Origin: Parachlorella kessleri
Lineage: Eukaryota; Chlorophyta; Trebouxiophyceae; Chlorellales; Chlorellaceae
DNA length: 11,836 bases
Assembly: GCA_001598975.1 (NCBI GenBank)
Contig: BBXU01000462.1
Location: 1 to 11,836, forward strand
Direction of reading: 5' to 3'
Shown here piece by piece: positions 8,982 to 11,836 of the stretch (positions within the stretch are counted from its first letter, which is position 1; every line of letters begins with the position of its first letter). A program made the translations under genes and the position numbers. The notes under the pieces are model-generated. The model ran no database searches. It had not been told where the DNA came from and was given only the letters and a program-made list of their open reading frames with translations.

Positions 8982-10111
8982 CAGGCGAGCCAGCGGCGGT
9001 CTGTCATACGCAGGCAGGGCTATCTCAGGCCCGGAGCTGCTAACCAACGCTCGTGATGCCACCCACATACCTCGCTGATATTGACTCTAGCTGGCCATTT
9101 CCGCGCTGGGCACCCTCTCTGTGATTGCTCGTGCCGTGAATATGTTGTTGCCTTTATTCATGCCCTGCCACATTTGGCAGGCAGGCTATTCATAAATCTG
9201 TACCCTGTATTGAGCTGGTGATACTTTTTTCATGCCCTCCAGTCTCACAATCTTGCCTGGAATCCGGAAGCTCCCAAACTTGCACCTGTCGGTGGCTGCA
9301 TGTCTGTATGCGGTCCTATTCTTTGTACACATGTGTGCACTGCAACTGTTTTCAGTTAGAACCAAGCTGGAGCTCACCCTCGTAGGTGTGCTCCTCAGCA
9401 CATTGATTGTGGAGTCGGCTCTTGCACTGCCCCCCTACCCCGTAATGTACATTTTGAGCATTGCCACCTGCCCTTGTAAAAGATGGCAGGTATTGCGAAC
9501 AGAGGAGAGGTTGGGGGAAAGTATACTGTCAGGGCTGGATGGCAATTATGCTCTGGGGCTTCAAGCAAGCCAGTTGCCTGAGTTTTAATTCAATAGGCTT
9601 CTCCCCGAGACAAATGCACAGTGTGGACTGCTAACTAGTGACAGCGCATCACTGATTAAGTGCCTCCCAGAGAGGCCCATATGGTGCTGGTCCATGCACG
9701 AACTCCCACTCTCTCTGCAGCACATGCACTGGTGCCTGCAAGGGGGTTACTTTGCCCACCTCCGTCAACTTGACAACCAGGCATGTACCTTTGCTGTGCT
9801 CCTTCCACTTAAACAGCTCCCTGGCAATAGGCACACGTCAGTTCGTCACCACGCTGTGTGTCATGTATGGTGCCTGCCTGCCGGCTACCAGTGTCGGAAG
9901 TATGGCAGCTTTGGCTCGACAGGCCAGCATGTTTTTCATGCGGCTAGGCAAGGAGCAGGACCACCCGCTCAAGCAGCTTGCAAGCAAGACTGTGCATGCT
10001 GGCGTCGGGCCCAGGCCCACACAAAAGACAACCCAGCGGCAGCAGACCGAGTGTCACCAGGGACAGGGGCCCCGCATAATTTGCTTGCAAACCACTCCTG
10101 ATCACAAACCG
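8982..10111. other. Protease 3' UTR and unassigned DNA
   Basis: The first about 500 nt are probably the 3' UTR of the protease. A 118-codon plus-strand ORF at 9232-9588 with two hydrophobic stretches, and short minus-strand ORFs at 9186-9401 and 9649-9834, are open but match no family I know and have no supporting splice structure. The segment is noticeably more AT-rich than the exons. I see no RNA gene, mobile-element termini or target-site duplication here. Confidence 0.4.
9475..9479 (+). terminator. Candidate poly(A) signal TGTAA of the protease gene
   Basis: This is the first TGTAA on the plus strand after the protease stop codon, about 494 nt downstream. A 3' UTR of about 0.5 kb would be normal for a chlorophyte. 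No nearer copy is present between 8982 and 9474. Confidence 0.4.
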
Positions 10112-10464
10112 CTACCAGCCAGGCCACCGAGGGAAGCGGGGCAAAGGGTGAGCGTAGTAGCCTGGTGGAGCGTAAGGCGGGCCTGCGGCATATGGTGGCC
10201 TCAGCGGAGAAAGAGTAGGAGGGAGGGGAGGGCTGTGGGGCTGTGGGCTGCCGTCTCGGGGCTCAGCATGGCAGAGCGGGCAGCTGGCGGCCATGCTGCA
10301 GCGCCTGCCGTGCTTGGCGTCGCACTCTGGCGGGAAGGGCGGCGGAGGAAGCGTGCCCCTGCAGGGAGCATGCCATGCACAGCACGCTCAGCATGCACAC
10401 CAGGGGGGATTGCCGTACACACGCTCCCGGCCCTTCAGGAATACCGACACGGCGTTTGCTGTGG
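10112..10464 (-). CDS. Possible 3'-terminal exons of an unknown minus-strand gene, Cys- and Pro/Tyr-rich C terminus
   Basis: The terminal exon candidate is 10358-10112, ending in TAG. A pyrimidine-rich CTCCCTGCAG precedes it and third codon positions are GC-rich. It reads PPPPFPPECDAKHGRRCS, then SCPLCHAE, a Pro-rich stretch, PPYAAGPPYAPPGYYAH and a Trp-containing end. The Cys/His spacing hints at a small metal site but fits no motif I can name. A preceding exon at 10464-10401 (ANAVSVFLKGRERVYGNPP) joins in phase 2, yet the intron between them would be only 42 nt, shorter than every other intron here, so either that exon or its donor may be wrong. A long plus-strand open frame (9656-10468) covers the same DNA. 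The gene's 5' exons were not identified and no function is proposed. Confidence 0.3.
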
Positions 10465-11118
10465 CTGACACATGTTGAGGGCTTCTTGTGCAGTGCAGCC
10501 ACGGCTTGGGCAGCAAGGGAGCCACACGACCTGCAGGCACCTACCCTGCAAATGCTGCAGGGAAACCATGGGCTGCACCTGGAGCGGCTTTTCTCATACT
10601 GAAGCTAGCTGTCTCTCACCAGCTTCCACCAAACGGTCGTAGCTCCACACATCCTCCTGTCAGAACCATGCAGTCCTGGAGGAACTCGTATCCTGCCAAC
10701 TCCTGCAAGCATCACCCATAGGCTCCTAACGAAGGCACAGGGGCGCCTCATCCACGCGGTTCTTTGGAAATTTTTGGTCACGCACCAAACGCTGTCCTCG
10801 TGGGACATGTAGGTGTCACAGCCACACACTGGTCACTTGTCAGGGAGGCGATGCTGCAGGCCGAGCACGGCTGAGGAGTGGCAAGCTGTGCTACATGCCG
10901 ATTGGCACTGGTGCCACCTGTAACCATCCATAACTCAAACCCCTCTCAAACCCCTCTCAACTCAAACCCCGAAGTACTTCCCTTCCCTTATCCCTGGTTT
11001 CCCAAGACCATGTGCAAAGGGGCCACCGGTGCCTCCAAGTGCAGCCACTGGAGTCTACCACCTCCCTGCCCACACCCATGTCCAGCAAACCGATACACAA
11101 GCGCAGGCAGCACACTTC
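10465..11118. other. Unassigned region, one weak minus-strand exon candidate
   Basis: No recognisable gene. On the minus strand 10828 to about 10715 is open and protein-like (CDTYMSHEDSVWCVTKNF then QRTAWMRRPCAFV) after a usable CCAG acceptor, but I could not join it in phase to exons on either side. A short imperfect CTCAAACCCCT repeat lies at 10934-10970. The rest shows nothing supportable. Confidence 0.35.
10934..10970. repeat. Short 11-bp imperfect tandem repeat
   Basis: CTCAAACCCCT occurs at 10934-10944 and 10945-10955, then a truncated CTCAA and CTCAAACCCC at 10961-10970. It does not match plant or algal telomere units (CCCTAAA or CCCTAAAA). No function is suggested. Confidence 0.65.
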
Positions 11119-11670
11119 TCAGGCCCAAGCCCCCTGCGGTTTGAGCAGTGCCACACTGACCATGCCATCGGCAGCCTCAGCTAGGTCGGCAGGCGGCGGC
11201 ACCAGGGCAGCCAGCCGCTGCAGGGCCATGCGGGGCGGGTGGTCCTCCAAGCAGTTAAGCAGGTGGAGTTTATAGGCGAGGAAGGTGAGCGCCCCTGCAC
11301 GTACAACAGCAGCAGCAGGCCTGCTGTGCTGAGGATGGATGGGGCAGGCAGCAGTAGACAGGTGCGGTACTGCCTTGCCGAAGATGGCACGAGGGAAGGA
11401 CAGGTTCGTCTGGACGCCCCAGGAATTACCGCAGATGATGTCAGGCTGGTGCGAGGCGCACCATGCTGAGTGCACAGTTGTCCACGGCAGGTGCATGCCT
11501 CGTACGACTCCTGGCACGGGGAGGTGCAGCATGTGAGCGCATGAAGGCAGGCAGACCAGCCTTGAACCCCTGCCCGCCACCTTACCCGCCTTCAGCCCAA
11601 CTTTTCCATAGCTCAACTCAAATAGGTGGGGCCGATCTTTGGCGAACCACCAGATGCCATCTGCGCACAT
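11119..11670 (-). CDS. Unknown three-exon minus-strand gene (about 113 residues, or 3' end of a longer gene)
   Basis: Exons 11670-11586, 11510-11430 and 11294-11119 (TGA) join with both introns in phase 1 and give one open 113-residue frame. The introns are 75 and 135 nt, with donors GTAAGG and GTAATT and acceptors CCCGTGCCAG and ACGTGCAG. Exon products: MCADGIWWFAKDRPHLFELS...; VVRGMHLPWTTVHSAW then CASHQPDIIC; ALTFLAYKLHLLNCLEDHPP followed by a Leu/Ala/Pro-rich helical stretch ending LKPQGAWA. GC-rich third codon positions are clear in the last exon. An in-frame TGA sits just before the ATG at 11670, so either translation starts there or the exon begins at the GCGCAG acceptor (11660) and the gene continues to the right. 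The last exon could instead splice out at a weak GTCAGT donor after 11161. I do not recognise the family and assign no function. Confidence 0.45.
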   Translation of the reverse strand: MCADGIWWFAKDRPHLFELSYGKVGLKAGKVAGRGSRLVCLPSCAHMLHLPVPGVVRGMHLPWTTVHSAWCASHQPDIICGNSWGVQTNLSFPRAIFGKAVPHLSTAACPIHPQHSRPAAAVVRAGALTFLAYKLHLLNCLEDHPPRMALQRLAALVPPPADLAEAADGMVSVALLKPQGAWA

Positions 11671-11836
11671 TCAACCTGTGGGGTTAGCCTCCCAATGCTG
11701 AGATGGTGGAGTTTGCGGCGTACGGCTCTTAGCAGAACGGCTGGTCCAAACATCCTAAAATCCAGTGCGTAACCCAAAAATGCGCCGCAAAACAGTGCAA
11801 GTGACACACTACACAAGCAGCAACATGCAAACCCCC

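Noticed and set aside
9232..9588. 118-codon plus-strand ORF with two hydrophobic segments
   Set aside because: It lies in the probable 3' UTR of the protease, has poor third-position GC bias and matches no family; membrane-like stretches arise easily in T-rich sequence.
9752..10468. 238-codon plus-strand ORF
   Set aside because: Composition is Arg/Trp/Cys-rich without motifs, and the 3' half appears to be antisense of a more protein-like minus-strand exon. Kept only as a finding.
1..11836. tRNA, rRNA, transposon ends or a prokaryotic defence system
   Set aside because: I looked for T-loop GTTCRA-type motifs, terminal inverted repeats, transposase or reverse-transcriptase motifs and defence-type domains and saw none that held up.

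Overview
The window looks like nuclear DNA of a green alga (Chlorophyta), probably from a GC-rich genome. The grounds are intron-dense genes with GT-AG introns of about 75-615 nt, GC-rich third codon positions, pyrimidine tract plus CTGCAG-type 3' splice sites, TGTAA polyadenylation motifs downstream of plus-strand genes, and a plant-type ALWAYS EARLY/LIN9 gene beside a plant-type Nudix gene. No bacterial, CRISPR or plasmid-like features are visible. All gene models are my own splicing by eye and no transcript evidence was available.

Left third (minus strand, 1-3523): five exons of a LIN9/ALWAYS EARLY (ALY) homologue, the DREAM/MuvB chromatin-complex subunit. The N-terminal SANT/Myb-like domain is clear. 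It is followed by a long acidic, low-complexity linker rich in Thr-Pro motifs. The expected DIRP domain lies beyond the left edge. Its second intron holds a 33-bp minisatellite that abuts the splice donor, and the left edge carries a 39-nt duplication that includes a splice donor.

Middle (3524-6083): a roughly 1-kb divergent intergenic region, then a four-exon plus-strand Nudix hydrolase of the plant NUDT4/12/13/16/17/18/21 (diphosphoinositol-polyphosphate/dinucleoside-polyphosphate) type, with a candidate TGTAA poly(A) signal.

Centre-right (6607-9479): a six-exon plus-strand papain-family (C1A) cysteine protease preproenzyme. It has a signal peptide, an I29 inhibitor prodomain, the full Gln/Cys/His/Asn active site and an unusual hydrophobic C-terminal tail that looks like a GPI-anchor signal.

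Right end (9590-11836): no recognisable family. On the minus strand three exons with compatible phases (11670-11119) give a coherent 113-residue unknown protein. Farther left a Cys- and Pro/Tyr-rich terminal exon candidate (10358-10112) is seen. The rest is unassigned. The ALY, Nudix and protease genes are not evidently functionally linked; this is an ordinary eukaryotic gene neighbourhood, not an operon or defence island.
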